A stretch of 6,464 bases of DNA from Chloracidobacterium sp. UBA6041 (GCA_002427845.1 DIYZ01000073.1:1-6464); one strand, 5' to 3'; shown: positions 1-6,221, counted from the stretch's first letter. Program-made: numbers and translations. Notes: generated by a model from the letters alone, not told the origin.

Positions 1-523
1 TTAGCCCATTCTTGCATTGACCTCAACCGCGTCGGCTTCCGCAAGTTTCTTCGACGTGCGGCGAACCCGGTAGAACTCGCCCTTCAACATTGCACTAGTC
101 TGGTATAACCTATTACAAAATCCGGGCCGAATTTCCGGTCGCCGAACTCTCTTGGGTCAATTCTAGGACCGAGCGGGTTGAAGCTGGCGCAGAAGATTAC
201 CGCGAGGCGGACGAAGCCGCTGCCGATCCAATGCCGCAAGTTCCTCCGGTGGGAGTGATCCGATCTCGTCGTCATTGCAAGCTAATGATAAGCTCAATTG
301 TTCAGCTATGGTAGGACCGCCGAGCAAGAGTTAAACAAGAACACGGGACTCCAACAAGAACTCAGATAGTGTATTTCCTGATAGCGAGACGTCAATACCC
401 GGACGCACGAGCGACCCAGTGTGCAGTGGGAAGAACAAGGACGACCTCCGGGCGGCCATTCAATAGGCAAGAACCCCGGCAATCAAAAATACCTTTTTCT
501 CGGCCATGATGACCCAGGCTTGG

Positions 524-579
524 AGAATCAATGTCCGGAATTTCGATCGACGGGGGAGGGTCGCAGATAGGATATGCGC
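524..579 (+). repeat. Dispersed G-rich repeat, copy 1
   Basis: This is the first of two diverged copies in the same orientation; the other is at 1474-1538. The shared blocks occur in the same order: AGAATC, TCCGGAA, CGATCGA, a G-run of the form GGGGGAGGG, then AGGATA-GCGC. The first three blocks have identical spacing in both copies. The copies differ by substitutions and by roughly 9 bases between the G-run and the last block. The pattern suggests a dispersed non-coding repeat family. Its function is unknown. Confidence 0.65.
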
Positions 580-750
580 ATCAGGCAAGCACTTCCATCG
601 CCCGTTGTGAGCCGTCATCTTTGTGCTAATCAGATCTCCAAAAGTCTTTGCGCGGCCATGGCGACATATATAAGTAAAGATTTCATGATTGCTTTGTAAA
701 TTATCGAGCGGAGGCTGTGCGCGTGTCCGCTTCTGAAAAGCTGCCCTCAA

Positions 751-774
751 GAGCCTCTGTTTCCTGCACACTCG
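751..774 (+). repeat. Imperfect direct repeat, copy 1
   Basis: GAGCCTCTG, TTTC and TGCA-ACTCG reappear at 873-897 in the same order and orientation, with a few substitutions and one extra base. The copies start 122 bp apart. No function is evident. They could be remains of a short tandem duplication. Confidence 0.45.
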
Positions 775-872
775 GTGGATACAGCGTCAGATGGAGCACA
801 GCTCCCTGGACACCTGAGATGGAAAGTTAAAATACCCGACGATGGCTAATCTAGAGTCGGCTGAATGCTCAC

Positions 873-897
873 GAGCCTCTGCTTTCTTGCATACTCG
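873..897 (+). repeat. Imperfect direct repeat, copy 2
   Basis: Second copy of the repeat at 751-774. It differs by one inserted base and a few transitions. It lies about 105 bp upstream of the gene at 1003, so a regulatory role cannot be excluded, but nothing in the sequence shows one. Confidence 0.45.
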
Positions 898-915
898 CCC
901 AATCCGGCCCTAAAC

Positions 916-942
916 GAGCGAAGTGAGTCGGTAGTCTCGCTC
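916..942. repeat. Short inverted repeat upstream of the orphan gene
   Basis: GAGCGA at 916-921 is matched by TCGCTC at 937-942 around a 15-nt loop. The stem is only 6 bp, so this is weak. It sits 60 bp before the start of the small gene and could be a hairpin or operator, or chance. Confidence 0.25.
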
Positions 943-990
943 ACAACGCCTGTTCATTTGAATTAGCTCACAGAGCAATCCCAACAAAAG

Positions 991-996
991 AAGGAG
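991..996 (+). promoter_or_regulatory. Strong Shine-Dalgarno site
   Basis: AAGGAG lies 6 nt before ATG at 1003. It fits the anti-Shine-Dalgarno sequence well and selects this start over the overlapping frame that begins at 1014. It is one of only two convincing ribosome binding sites in the window. No convincing -35/-10 pair was found upstream. Confidence 0.75.
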
Positions 997-1002
997 ATTT
1001 CT

Positions 1003-1275
1003 ATGTATCAAATTTGTCTTCAAATCGGAGGCAAGAAGCATTGCTTTCCGCTACCCACGTTGATCGATCAGAGTGTAATTCGGCGACCACCACCCAACAA
1101 CTACCCTCCGTTCGAATTAGCCACCTCGGTGTTAATGCTGGTGCAAGCGGTGCCAGCTTCCGAACTATCGAAGGAGTTGACACAAGTAGCAACCCGCTTC
1201 ATTCAACAGGCGCAAAAAGATCTGCCTAAGGGAGTCGAACTCGTAGAGGCGAAGGCGCAACACCAAACCGCATGA
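1003..1275 (+). CDS. Small hypothetical protein, 90 aa
   Basis: I do not recognise this protein. The start at 1003 is supported by the AAGGAG site 6 nt upstream, and the frame ends in TGA. The N-terminal half is short and proline-rich (IRRPPPNNYPPFE, residues 26-38) and contains two cysteines at 5 and 14, too few to suggest a metal site. The second half, about residues 39-88, reads as one or two amphipathic helices with a hydrophobic patch (LATSVLMLVQAV, 39-50) followed by a charged stretch (ELSKELTQVATRFIQQAQKDL). There is no signal peptide and no long membrane segment. It stands alone: nothing else in the flanking 700 bp looks coding, so it is probably a single-gene unit closed by the hairpin at 1288-1330. 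The clear translation signal argues that it is real. Its role is unknown. Confidence 0.6.
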   Translation: MYQICLQIGGKKHCFPLPTLIDQSVIRRPPPNNYPPFELATSVLMLVQAVPASELSKELTQVATRFIQQAQKDLPKGVELVEAKAQHQTA

Positions 1276-1287
1276 AGTGACACGCCC

Positions 1288-1330
1288 TGAGACGCATTGA
1301 GCTTTTGATCCCTTAAGCCCATGCGTCTCA
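1288..1330 (+). terminator. Hairpin 12 bp after the orphan gene
   Basis: TGAGACGCAT at 1288-1297 and ATGCGTCTCA at 1321-1330 form a perfect 10-bp stem. Inside it, GCTT at 1301-1304 can pair with AAGC at 1315-1318. It begins 12 nt after the stop of the gene at 1003-1275, where a terminator or an mRNA 3'-end stabilising structure would be expected. There is no T-run after it on either strand, so it is not a classic intrinsic terminator. Confidence 0.45.
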
Positions 1331-1650
1331 CGGTCATTCCGTCACGATCAAGTTCGTGGCCTTTGAGGTAAAGTAGCAGCACCACACTAACGGAGCACTA
1401 CCAACTCTTCACACACAAAATCTGTCCAGGCCAAGTTTTAGATTGTTGGGTATTGAGAGGGGGCCGAAGGCAGAGAATCGGCCTCCGGAAATCCGATCGA
1501 TGGGGGGAGGGGTAGTAATACCCGATTAGGATACGCGCCATTTCTTACATTATCTTCAAGCAACCGAGGAGTCGGAGAGGCAACGCCCACCTCGACGACC
1601 TTCTATTGGCCCATGCGGCGCGCAGCGACGTCACAAGTTTGTCACAAACG
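1331..1650. other. Non-coding stretch
   Basis: No gene is visible. It contains the second G-rich repeat (1474-1538). At its right end it runs into the tRNA-Lys terminator. If the island model is right, this side belongs to the DNA that lay downstream of the tRNA-Lys gene before insertion. Confidence 0.5.
1474..1538 (+). repeat. Dispersed G-rich repeat, copy 2
   Basis: Second copy of the repeat at 524-579, starting 950 bp from the first and in the same orientation. The blocks AGAATC, TCCGGAA and CGATCGA are conserved at the same spacing. The G-run here is GGGGGGAGGGG, and an extra GTAGTAATACCC-like insert precedes AGGATACGCGC. No open reading frame covers both copies, so it behaves as non-coding DNA. 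Confidence 0.65.
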
Positions 1651-1678
1651 AAAAGCGGCAGGCTCTTCAACCTGCCGC
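1651..1678 (-). terminator. Intrinsic terminator of the tRNA-Lys locus
   Basis: Read on the minus strand, GCGGCAGG and CCTGCCGC form a perfect 8-bp GC-rich stem with an 8-nt loop, followed at once by TTTTCG. It begins 16 nt after the CCA end of the tRNA-Lys fragment and has the right polarity to end that transcript. A standard terminator here implies that the DNA to its left is the original downstream flank of the tRNA gene. Confidence 0.8.
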
Positions 1679-1694
1679 AAGTCATTGAAAATAA

Positions 1695-1751
1695 TGGTGA
1701 GCCGAGCAGGGCTCGAACCTGCGACCCGCTGATTAAGAGTTAGCTGCTCTA
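1695..1751 (-). tRNA. tRNA-Lys(CUU), 3' fragment (attachment-site scar)
   Basis: On the minus strand this covers the 3' side of the D stem, the anticodon arm, variable loop, T arm, acceptor 3' strand and an encoded CCA. The anticodon loop is CTCTTAA, giving anticodon CUU for lysine. The T arm is intact (GCAGG, TTCGAGC, CCTGC) and the variable loop GGGTC is normal. The anticodon stem GCTAA/TCAGC has one A-C mismatch, which looks like decay. The 5' acceptor strand and the rest of the D arm are absent: beyond 1751 the sequence changes to an AAAAGTG tandem. A fragment keeping the 3' end plus native terminator is what remains on the far side of an element integrated in a tRNA gene. It cannot give a functional tRNA. 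Confidence 0.88.
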
Positions 1752-1834
1752 AAAGTGAAAAGTGTGCTCATCAAGACACCTACGGCTTATGCTTTGAACT
1801 AACAACCATAATGCGCTGCGCTAGACACAACGAT

Positions 1835-1856
1835 GCAGCGACTTACTACATTTTTT
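1835..1856 (+). repeat. 22-bp direct repeat, left copy
   Basis: A 22-bp sequence, beginning GCAGCGACTT and ending in six T, is repeated without mismatch at 6200-6221 in the same orientation. The left copy lies between the two tRNA fragments. It overlaps a pair of TTACTACA words (1843-1850 and 1855-1862, 12 bp apart), and its first 6 bases can pair with CGCTGC at 1814-1819. It is a candidate recombination or element-end site. No enzyme gene is visible to confirm this. Confidence 0.8.
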
Positions 1857-1908
1857 ACTACAGTCACTTTTGTGATTGATTCAGTTGCCCGTAAGTCATT
1901 GAGTAGAT

Positions 1909-1959
<51 letters not shown>

Positions 1960-1960
<1 letters not shown>

Positions 1961-2520
1961 CACCTGTTCTCGTTGAGAGCCTGCAGCCGCTTTTGCTGCA
2001 GGTTGTTACGGTAGGTCTGCTCGAGGTATTCAGCGCCTTCGACCGTTAGAACCAGTTGTGAATTGTCGTCCTGCGCCACAAACTTCTTCTGCAGGAGGAA
2101 CCATATGGTGAAGTCGAGATGCTCCCGCGGCCTGCCAATCAATCGTTCAAACTCTCGCAAAAAAATTCCCGGGGTTGCCGGCTCCAAACGCCGTTTGGTG
2201 TAAAGAGCCTCAAGCACAGTAAGCCGGACGATCTGCTCCATCTCGAAGTCGTTCTCGGACTGCGCGCCGCTAGACACGAGTCGCCATCGGTCCTGCCGCC
2301 GTTGTTGGTGCAACACGTCATAGCGTGCGCGCTTTTCCGGATCTCTCAGCACCGTGTAGGCCTCGAGGAGTGTCCGGAATCGGCTCTCTTCGCCGGTTTG
2401 CTGATTATCGGGATGGAACCGTTGCGCCAGCAGCCGGTAGACGCGGTCGATTGTCTCCGGGTCGGCGCTCGTGTTGACCTGCAACACTTCGTAATAATCG
2501 ACGGGTTCCTCTACTGGCAT
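1960..2520 (-). CDS. J-domain (DnaJ-like) protein, 186 aa
   Basis: Residues 7-70 form a J-domain: YYEVLQV (9-15), helix II RVYRLLAQRF, the HPD signature at 36-38, and helix III ending in LLEAYTVLRDPEKRARYD. J-domains stimulate the ATPase of Hsp70/DnaK through HPD, so a cytoplasmic co-chaperone role is expected. The Gly/Phe region, zinc-finger repeats and substrate-binding domains of true DnaJ are absent. Residues 90-175 instead form a second, mostly helical domain whose helix-strand pattern suggests a winged helix (FERLIGRPREHLDFTIWFLLQKKFV, then LVLTVEGAEYLEQTY), which may pick the client. The length suits a J-domain adaptor, not DnaJ. The ATG at 2520 has no clear Shine-Dalgarno; the frame stays open upstream without another usual start. 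The stop touches the tRNA-Cys fragment, so the gene sits at the very edge of an inserted element. Confidence 0.85.
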
Positions 2521-2562
2521 ACGAGTGGTTTCATAATAGGCGCTGGTTTGCTGAACTAACGA

Positions 2563-2762
2563 ATGAAGGGACCAAGACCGATTATACCGAAAAAATTACT
2601 GGATTTTCTGGCAAATGTCCTTATTGCGATACATCTATTGTAATTCCGCTTAATGCTCCGGGTGCTAATTGCGAAGCTTGCACAAAGTGTATCGTGTTTC
2701 GAGACATGAAATTCATTTCAGTTGACACTCCCGTATCTGGACTTGAGAAGTCAGAATTATGA
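2563..2762 (+). pseudogene. Small zinc-ribbon protein, apparently frameshifted
   Basis: From 2610 an open frame encodes GKCPYCDTSIVIP, then NCEACTKC and a short tail, ending in TGA at 2760-2762. The CPYC knuckle and the C-x2-C-x2-C cluster about 21 residues later are typical of a zinc ribbon. This frame has no ATG, GTG or TTG nearby. An ATG at 2563 opens the other frame (MKGPRPIIPK...), which would stop at a TAA just after 2640. The two frames join smoothly at a run of six A (2590-2595): a -1 step there gives an approximately 66-residue protein. The choices are a real one-base indel, a sequencing error in a homopolymer, or programmed slippage. There is no Shine-Dalgarno before 2563. The 85-codon frame on the opposite strand is a shadow. 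Confidence 0.5.
2581..2586 (-). promoter_or_regulatory. Candidate -10 box for the J-domain gene
   Basis: On the minus strand this reads TATAAT, a perfect -10 hexamer, about 60 nt upstream of the J-domain start codon. No good -35 lies at 16-18 bp; TTGCCA is present but 22 bp away. The site lies inside the small zinc-ribbon frame on the other strand, so the two genes would be divergent with overlapping 5' ends. Confidence 0.4.
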
Positions 2763-2933
2763 AAAATCATTTCTAAGTTTGTCTTTAGCGTCGGTATTTC
2801 TAACGAGATTAACCGGATCATTACGCTAAGACTCGACCCTATGATCCTTTGTTCGCAAGCGCACCTATTGCAGATCACGCGCGCGAAGACGGCAGAAGAA
2901 TCAAGCGCGGAAGATTCATTTTATGAGATCAGT

Positions 2934-4865
2934 TCAAGGACTGGGGAGAGGCCCCTTCCCCCGAATAATAGTCATCGAATAGGCCGGCAGCTGCATCACT
3001 AATCCCGTCGATCCCGGTTGCGTCCAGTGCGCCGGCGGCTCGTTCCTGATTGGGTAAGAGCCCTCCTTGTTTACACTCAACTCATACTCTTTCCTCGAGT
3101 ATTGGTACAATTCAATAGGACCCTCAAATTCTGACTCTGAACCGTTAGCCTCGTTGTGAAACCGCACCTCAACTGTGCGCGCATTGCTCGAATCTTTATT
3201 GAGCAACATTAGAGCCCACAATCGGTCTGGGCGGAGTACAGGAAATGCTGCGACCAACCTCTTCGCTTGCGACTCTGATTCATCCACGGTTGCAAGATAT
3301 AGTTCGTGCATATCCTTTCCCGGTTGCGTCCACTCGTGAGTTAGTAGTCGTGCCCCATAGTATGTTGGCATCCGATAGCTTATGTTTCCGTCATCGCCGA
3401 GTAGGAAGTGCATGTTGTTACCAGAAGAACAGTCAACTTCCTGAATGATATCATTGGGCTCATAGCCATACAGAAATGTTTGCTCGCCGCCCAACGTTAG
3501 GAAAGTAGCTACGGTATCCGCATTCAGTAACGCGCCTTCGATGTCCATCTCTGCCACTCCGCCAAAAGCTGAATATCCATATTCTGTAATTATCCATGGA
3601 ATAGCCCGTAATCCCGCGTCCTGCATTCCTGCGAGAGAATCTTTAAGCAGTTGAGTTGCTTGCGCCAATTGCGGCGCTGTAGGTTGGCACACGTCGTCGA
3701 ATGGATACCATTCGAACGAGAAAAATGTGTATTCGTTAAGATGCCCGCACTCCTTGAGGTGAGCAAGAAAACGTTTGAGCCAGTCAGGCTTCCCTGTTGG
3801 AGTTAGTCCAATCTTTTCACCCGGCTCAATGTCCTGAAAGCTCGGGCCGCCGAGTTTTAGTTTTGAGTCTACGGCGCGGATTGCTTTTGCAAATTGAATG
3901 TATAGGGCTGCGTAATCTTCCGACGCGACAAACTGACCGTCGGGTTCTTCCCCTAGTTCAACTCGCTCGACCGGATAACCACGGGCTTTCAAGTAACGGA
4001 TCTCCGCGGCGGCGTTTTCAGGAGTGTCGTAAAGCACTGGAACGGGAATTAGCGACGGCAAGCCATTTGTCAAACCGCTGTGAAATACTCGGTCAAGGCC
4101 TGGCTGCTCTATCAGGTTGTCTTTGTCTATTTCGCGGTGCCAGGGATCTGTAGAGGAAACATAAATAGACGTCTGGTCTCCATGGTCCGTAGCGTGATGT
4201 ATTTCATCGTGGAAGTTGCCTTCCAAGTTGAGCGTTCCCAACGAGATTTCTCGAATCGCATAACCGAGATGATCGCGCACGTCAGCAGAGCGTCGCATTG
4301 AAGTCCTCGAACTCTCTTTCATAAGTACACGAACAAAACGGGTGGTTACCGACCCTCGTGATAATCGTAATGTAGTTTTCCCGCCGTTGCCGGCGACAAC
4401 CTTTCCCAGCGGAAAGGTTTGCCACACATCGGGCAGAGACTGGCTAATGTCGTCCACGCCACTAAAATGCCCGTACTCGACGTCGTACACGCGCGCGAAG
4501 GGCTGAGCCCAATTCAGTTGAATTACATTTATGGACTTTTCGGTACCCAGATCGATTAACACCCATTGAGGTAGCTTGGAATTTCGTTCTCCGGTGAAGT
4601 GCTGGTCCAGATAAGGATTACTCTTCCAAAAGCTGGAGAGCATGCGGTCTACTTCGCCTTTTTCATGCCCGTCGAGTGCGGCGCCGAAAGCGTTACTCGG
4701 AACAAAGCGGTTTACCGGGTATCCCGGTTTGAACCATACGGTTATTTTTGTGGTCTCGCTGTGCGATTGTGAAGTGAGCGGATTGATCAATTCCGTAATG
4801 AGTGCAACGGCAAGGCAGAGCCAGAGAACGGCAGTTAGCGATGGTCTAACCCGGAGGTCTTTCAT
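2934..4865 (-). CDS. Secreted glycoside hydrolase (clan GH-A type) with F5/8C-like domain, 643 aa
   Basis: The N-terminus has basic residues (K2, R5, R7) and a hydrophobic run at 9-29, so the protein is exported or anchored. Residues about 85-210 look like a discoidin/F5-8C (CBM32-like) domain: PQWVLIDLGTEKSINVIQLNW (99-119) and TRFVRVLMKES (175-185). A TIM-barrel-like region follows, about 230-510. Two motifs match clan GH-A: VERVELGEEPDG (299-310), where E307 would be the acid/base, and WIITEYGYS (424-432), where E428 would be the nucleophile. The usual Asn before the acid/base Glu is Glu306 here. SFEWYPFDD (383-391) fits another barrel strand. Residues 535-635 form a C-terminal beta-sandwich, as in GH39/GH79-type enzymes. 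The likely role is cleavage of an external beta-linked polysaccharide or glycoside; the substrate cannot be read. There is no clear Shine-Dalgarno, but ATGA overlaps the preceding frame. The gene is full-length. Confidence 0.78.
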   Translation of the reverse strand: MKDLRVRPSLTAVLWLCLAVALITELINPLTSQSHSETTKITVWFKPGYPVNRFVPSNAFGAALDGHEKGEVDRMLSSFWKSNPYLDQHFTGERNSKLPQWVLIDLGTEKSINVIQLNWAQPFARVYDVEYGHFSGVDDISQSLPDVWQTFPLGKVVAGNGGKTTLRLSRGSVTTRFVRVLMKESSRTSMRRSADVRDHLGYAIREISLGTLNLEGNFHDEIHHATDHGDQTSIYVSSTDPWHREIDKDNLIEQPGLDRVFHSGLTNGLPSLIPVPVLYDTPENAAAEIRYLKARGYPVERVELGEEPDGQFVASEDYAALYIQFAKAIRAVDSKLKLGGPSFQDIEPGEKIGLTPTGKPDWLKRFLAHLKECGHLNEYTFFSFEWYPFDDVCQPTAPQLAQATQLLKDSLAGMQDAGLRAIPWIITEYGYSAFGGVAEMDIEGALLNADTVATFLTLGGEQTFLYGYEPNDIIQEVDCSSGNNMHFLLGDDGNISYRMPTYYGARLLTHEWTQPGKDMHELYLATVDESESQAKRLVAAFPVLRPDRLWALMLLNKDSSNARTVEVRFHNEANGSESEFEGPIELYQYSRKEYELSVNKEGSYPIRNEPPAHWTQPGSTGLVMQLPAYSMTIIRGKGPLPSP

Positions 4866-5179
4866 ATGAGGTTATATTCGATGGCGAAAAGATCCTTCCA
4901 CCTTCCACAACTTTCTTCAGTCAAAACCGTTATTGACACGTTGTGCAACTGTCGACGTCGACGATGCGCTTCATTTTCCTTAATAAGCACAATGTCCCTG
5001 CCGCGAGCTGACATCGTTATATCACTACGAAGTGTATTGATAGGAAACCATAGGCCGAACATATCATGTGCTAACGACATGATTAGGGGACATTGCTCGC
5101 CCTTTGAAAGTCCTCCGGACTGCGGGACGTAAACGTTGTTGCTTAAGGCAGCGATCAAGTCAGGGATGCCACGCTTCAT
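4862..5179 (-). CDS. Orphan reading frame overlapping the hydrolase start, possible gene tail
   Basis: This 105-codon frame ends in TGA that overlaps the hydrolase ATG (ATGA at 4862-4865), the classic arrangement for translational coupling. Residues from about 16 onward (PQSGGLSKGEQCPLIMSLAH and beyond, to RWKDLFAIEYNLI) look like an ordinary globular protein, but I recognise no family. The first 15 residues are antisense to the NmrA-like fragment, so they are probably not native. The likely reading is the tail of a longer gene, cut by a recombination joint near 5135. A wholly spurious frame is also possible, since an 88-codon frame runs opposite it at 4866-5132. Confidence 0.35.
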   Translation of the reverse strand: MKRGIPDLIAALSNNVYVPQSGGLSKGEQCPLIMSLAHDMFGLWFPINTLRSDITMSARGRDIVLIKENEAHRRRRQLHNVSITVLTEESCGRWKDLFAIEYNLI

Positions 5180-5372
5180 TCCGTCAGACTACTGCATCGA
5201 TTTTACAAAGCTGCCTCCCGGAACGAACCGGAATCTCGATCTGCGCCGAGAATTTCACGAGCGTCTCGACAGGGCACCAATAGCGGCTACCTCGATCCTC
5301 AACGGTAGGTTCGCGGATATGCTGACCGGCCAAGCGCCGATCGTCCTCTTCAAATTCAAGCGGGTTCTCTAG
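5136..5372 (+). pseudogene. NmrA-like NAD(P)-binding protein, internal fragment
   Basis: The sequence LLKAAIKSGMPRFIPSDYCI, then DFTKLPPGTNRNLDLRREFH and ATSILNGRFADMLTGQAPIV, is the middle of an NmrA/isoflavone-reductase-like atypical short-chain dehydrogenase. The RFIPSDY piece corresponds to the helix and strand after the Rossmann beta-4. About 78 codons remain of a family near 280-300 residues. The N-terminal GxxGxxG nucleotide-binding part is absent: a TAA lies in frame at 5130-5132, and no homologous sequence is seen before it in any frame. At the other end the frame stops at TAG after KFKRVL, where the family normally continues; the next codons (SKYADHHGQRD) end in another stop. It has no ribosome binding site and is not expected to work. 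Confidence 0.75.
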
Positions 5373-5541
5373 TCGAAGTATGCTGACCACCACGGCCAAA
5401 GGGATTGACTAGACCAGTTAATTCAAATATCTTTCGCCACCACGTTTGGCTGGCTAGCCTTGTAGCCATCTAGTTGCACATCAACCCGGCTTTAATAGCA
5501 CAAGCCCTTTTTGTCTGTTAAGCCTTCAACTCCCCAAGCGG

Positions 5542-5547
5542 AAAGGA
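5542..5547 (+). promoter_or_regulatory. Shine-Dalgarno site
   Basis: AAAGGA lies 7 nt before ATG at 5555 and fixes the start of the small exported protein. The 180 bp before it hold no gene and no convincing promoter pair. A short inverted repeat (GGCTA/TAGCC, about 5452-5467) is too weak to call. Confidence 0.65.
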
Positions 5548-5554
5548 AACTCCC

Positions 5555-6004
5555 ATGAAAAGGATACACAAACTGATTCTCTCTTCGCTCGTCTCGGTGC
5601 TGCTCCTGCTGGCTGTTTCAGTCTATGGACAGGTCCACAAATACTTCACCCCGGGCTCGGTGTGGGGTGTAACCACGATCAGAATCCATCCGGGGATGGA
5701 TCAAGCTTATCTAGAATACCTGGACACGCAACTGAAGAAAGAATCAGATATTTCTATCAAGAATGGCTTCATGAAATCCTACAAGATTTTACGCGGCCAG
5801 GATGATGATAGTGGTTGGAATATGCTGATCCTGCGTGAATACGATAGTTTTGCCTCACTTGAGAAGAATGAGGAGAAAGCAGACGAAGTGCTTCGTCAGG
5901 CTACTGGGATAGACGACCAAAAGGGTATGCAAGGATATATGGATCGGTCGAAAATTCGTGATGTCATGGGCACGAAGTTCATGCGCGAAGTGATCCTTAA
6001 ATAA
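5555..6004 (+). CDS. Exported small protein, NIPSNAP/ABM-like fold, 149 aa
   Basis: Residues 1-25 form a textbook signal peptide: KRIHK, then a leucine/valine-rich core (LILSSLVSVLLLLAVSV), and a probable cleavage site after VYG (25). The mature part starts strand-like (SVWGVTTIRIHPG, 35-47), followed by a helix (AYLEYLDTQLKKESD), then SYKILRGQDDDSGWNMLILREY. This beta-alpha-beta pattern resembles the dimeric ferredoxin-like fold of NIPSNAP and antibiotic-biosynthesis-monooxygenase-like proteins. Residues 96-128 are a charged helical stretch, and the C-terminal FMREVILK could be a last strand. It is likely periplasmic or secreted. No catalytic residue can be named, and the function is unknown. 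The start is supported by AAAGGA 7 nt upstream. It is a single gene, intact and apparently full-length, unlike its broken neighbour to the left. Confidence 0.75.
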   Translation: MKRIHKLILSSLVSVLLLLAVSVYGQVHKYFTPGSVWGVTTIRIHPGMDQAYLEYLDTQLKKESDISIKNGFMKSYKILRGQDDDSGWNMLILREYDSFASLEKNEEKADEVLRQATGIDDQKGMQGYMDRSKIRDVMGTKFMREVILK

Positions 6005-6050
6005 CGCCTTGACTAACCAGGATGCACCGGCCGGCGGAGCAAATGGAGCG

Positions 6051-6082
6051 CAAAGGGCGATCTCATAATGGGCTCGCCTTTG
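6051..6082 (+). terminator. Possible hairpin after the exported protein gene
   Basis: CAAAGGGCGA at 6051-6060 pairs with TCGCCTTTG at 6074-6082 if one G is bulged, leaving a 13-nt loop. It starts 46 nt after the stop of the gene at 5555-6004. There is no T-run behind it. It is a reasonable place for a terminator, but the evidence is weak. Confidence 0.3.
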
Positions 6083-6199
6083 TCGCCCTCAATGTTCAAC
6101 CCCGTGACACGTGATCATAAGACAGGCAGAGTACGAAAAGAAGAAAGCCGCTGAGAAACGGAAAGCTGCGTGACTTGCTGATCGCCGCGCCCGGTCAAC

Positions 6200-6221
6200 G
6201 CAGCGACTTACTACATTTTTT
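6200..6221 (+). repeat. 22-bp direct repeat, right copy
   Basis: Perfect copy of 1835-1856 in the same orientation, starting 4,365 bp away. After the six T the two loci diverge completely. The left copy continues ACTACAGTCAC, while here GGTGGGTCAGTTT follows, so this copy may have been cut by a later insertion or be the true element end. Confidence 0.8.

Larger units (their letters stand above)
1..988. other. Gene-poor region with short open frames and repeats
   Basis: I see no gene here that I can defend. Three open stretches were examined. A 29-codon frame on the minus strand fills 1-90 (MLKGEFYRVRRTSKKL...) and ends in TAA at base 1; it could be the tail of a gene or chance, and it has no ribosome binding site. 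A plus-strand frame at 99-311 has acidic, coding-like composition (YYKIRAEFPVAELSWVN...) but no start codon, so it could be a decayed fragment. A 103-codon minus-strand frame at 460-771 has low-complexity basic composition, resembles no family I know and overlaps a dispersed repeat. The rest holds only the repeats listed separately. Confidence 0.5.

Noticed and set aside
84..275. 63-codon minus-strand reading frame
   Set aside because: No ribosome binding site and no recognisable sequence. Another frame on the plus strand looks at least as coding-like.
460..771. 103-codon minus-strand reading frame
   Set aside because: No start signal, odd basic composition and no family resemblance. It overlaps two non-coding repeats.
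1474..1538. Possible G-quadruplex in the G-rich repeat
   Set aside because: Only two adjacent long G-runs (six and four) are present; a further run lies too far away for a standard four-run motif.
2119..2559. 146-codon plus-strand reading frame
   Set aside because: It lies antisense to the J-domain gene, whose HPD motif and domain order prove the minus strand.
2621..2878. 85-codon minus-strand reading frame
   Set aside because: It is opposite the zinc-ribbon frame with its cysteine pairs, and has no family resemblance itself.
4866..5132. 88-codon plus-strand reading frame
   Set aside because: No ribosome binding site or family resemblance. The opposite strand, with the ATGA overlap, is the better candidate.
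6022..6114. 30-codon plus-strand frame after the exported protein gene
   Set aside because: It has no Shine-Dalgarno and spans the putative hairpin, so it is probably chance.
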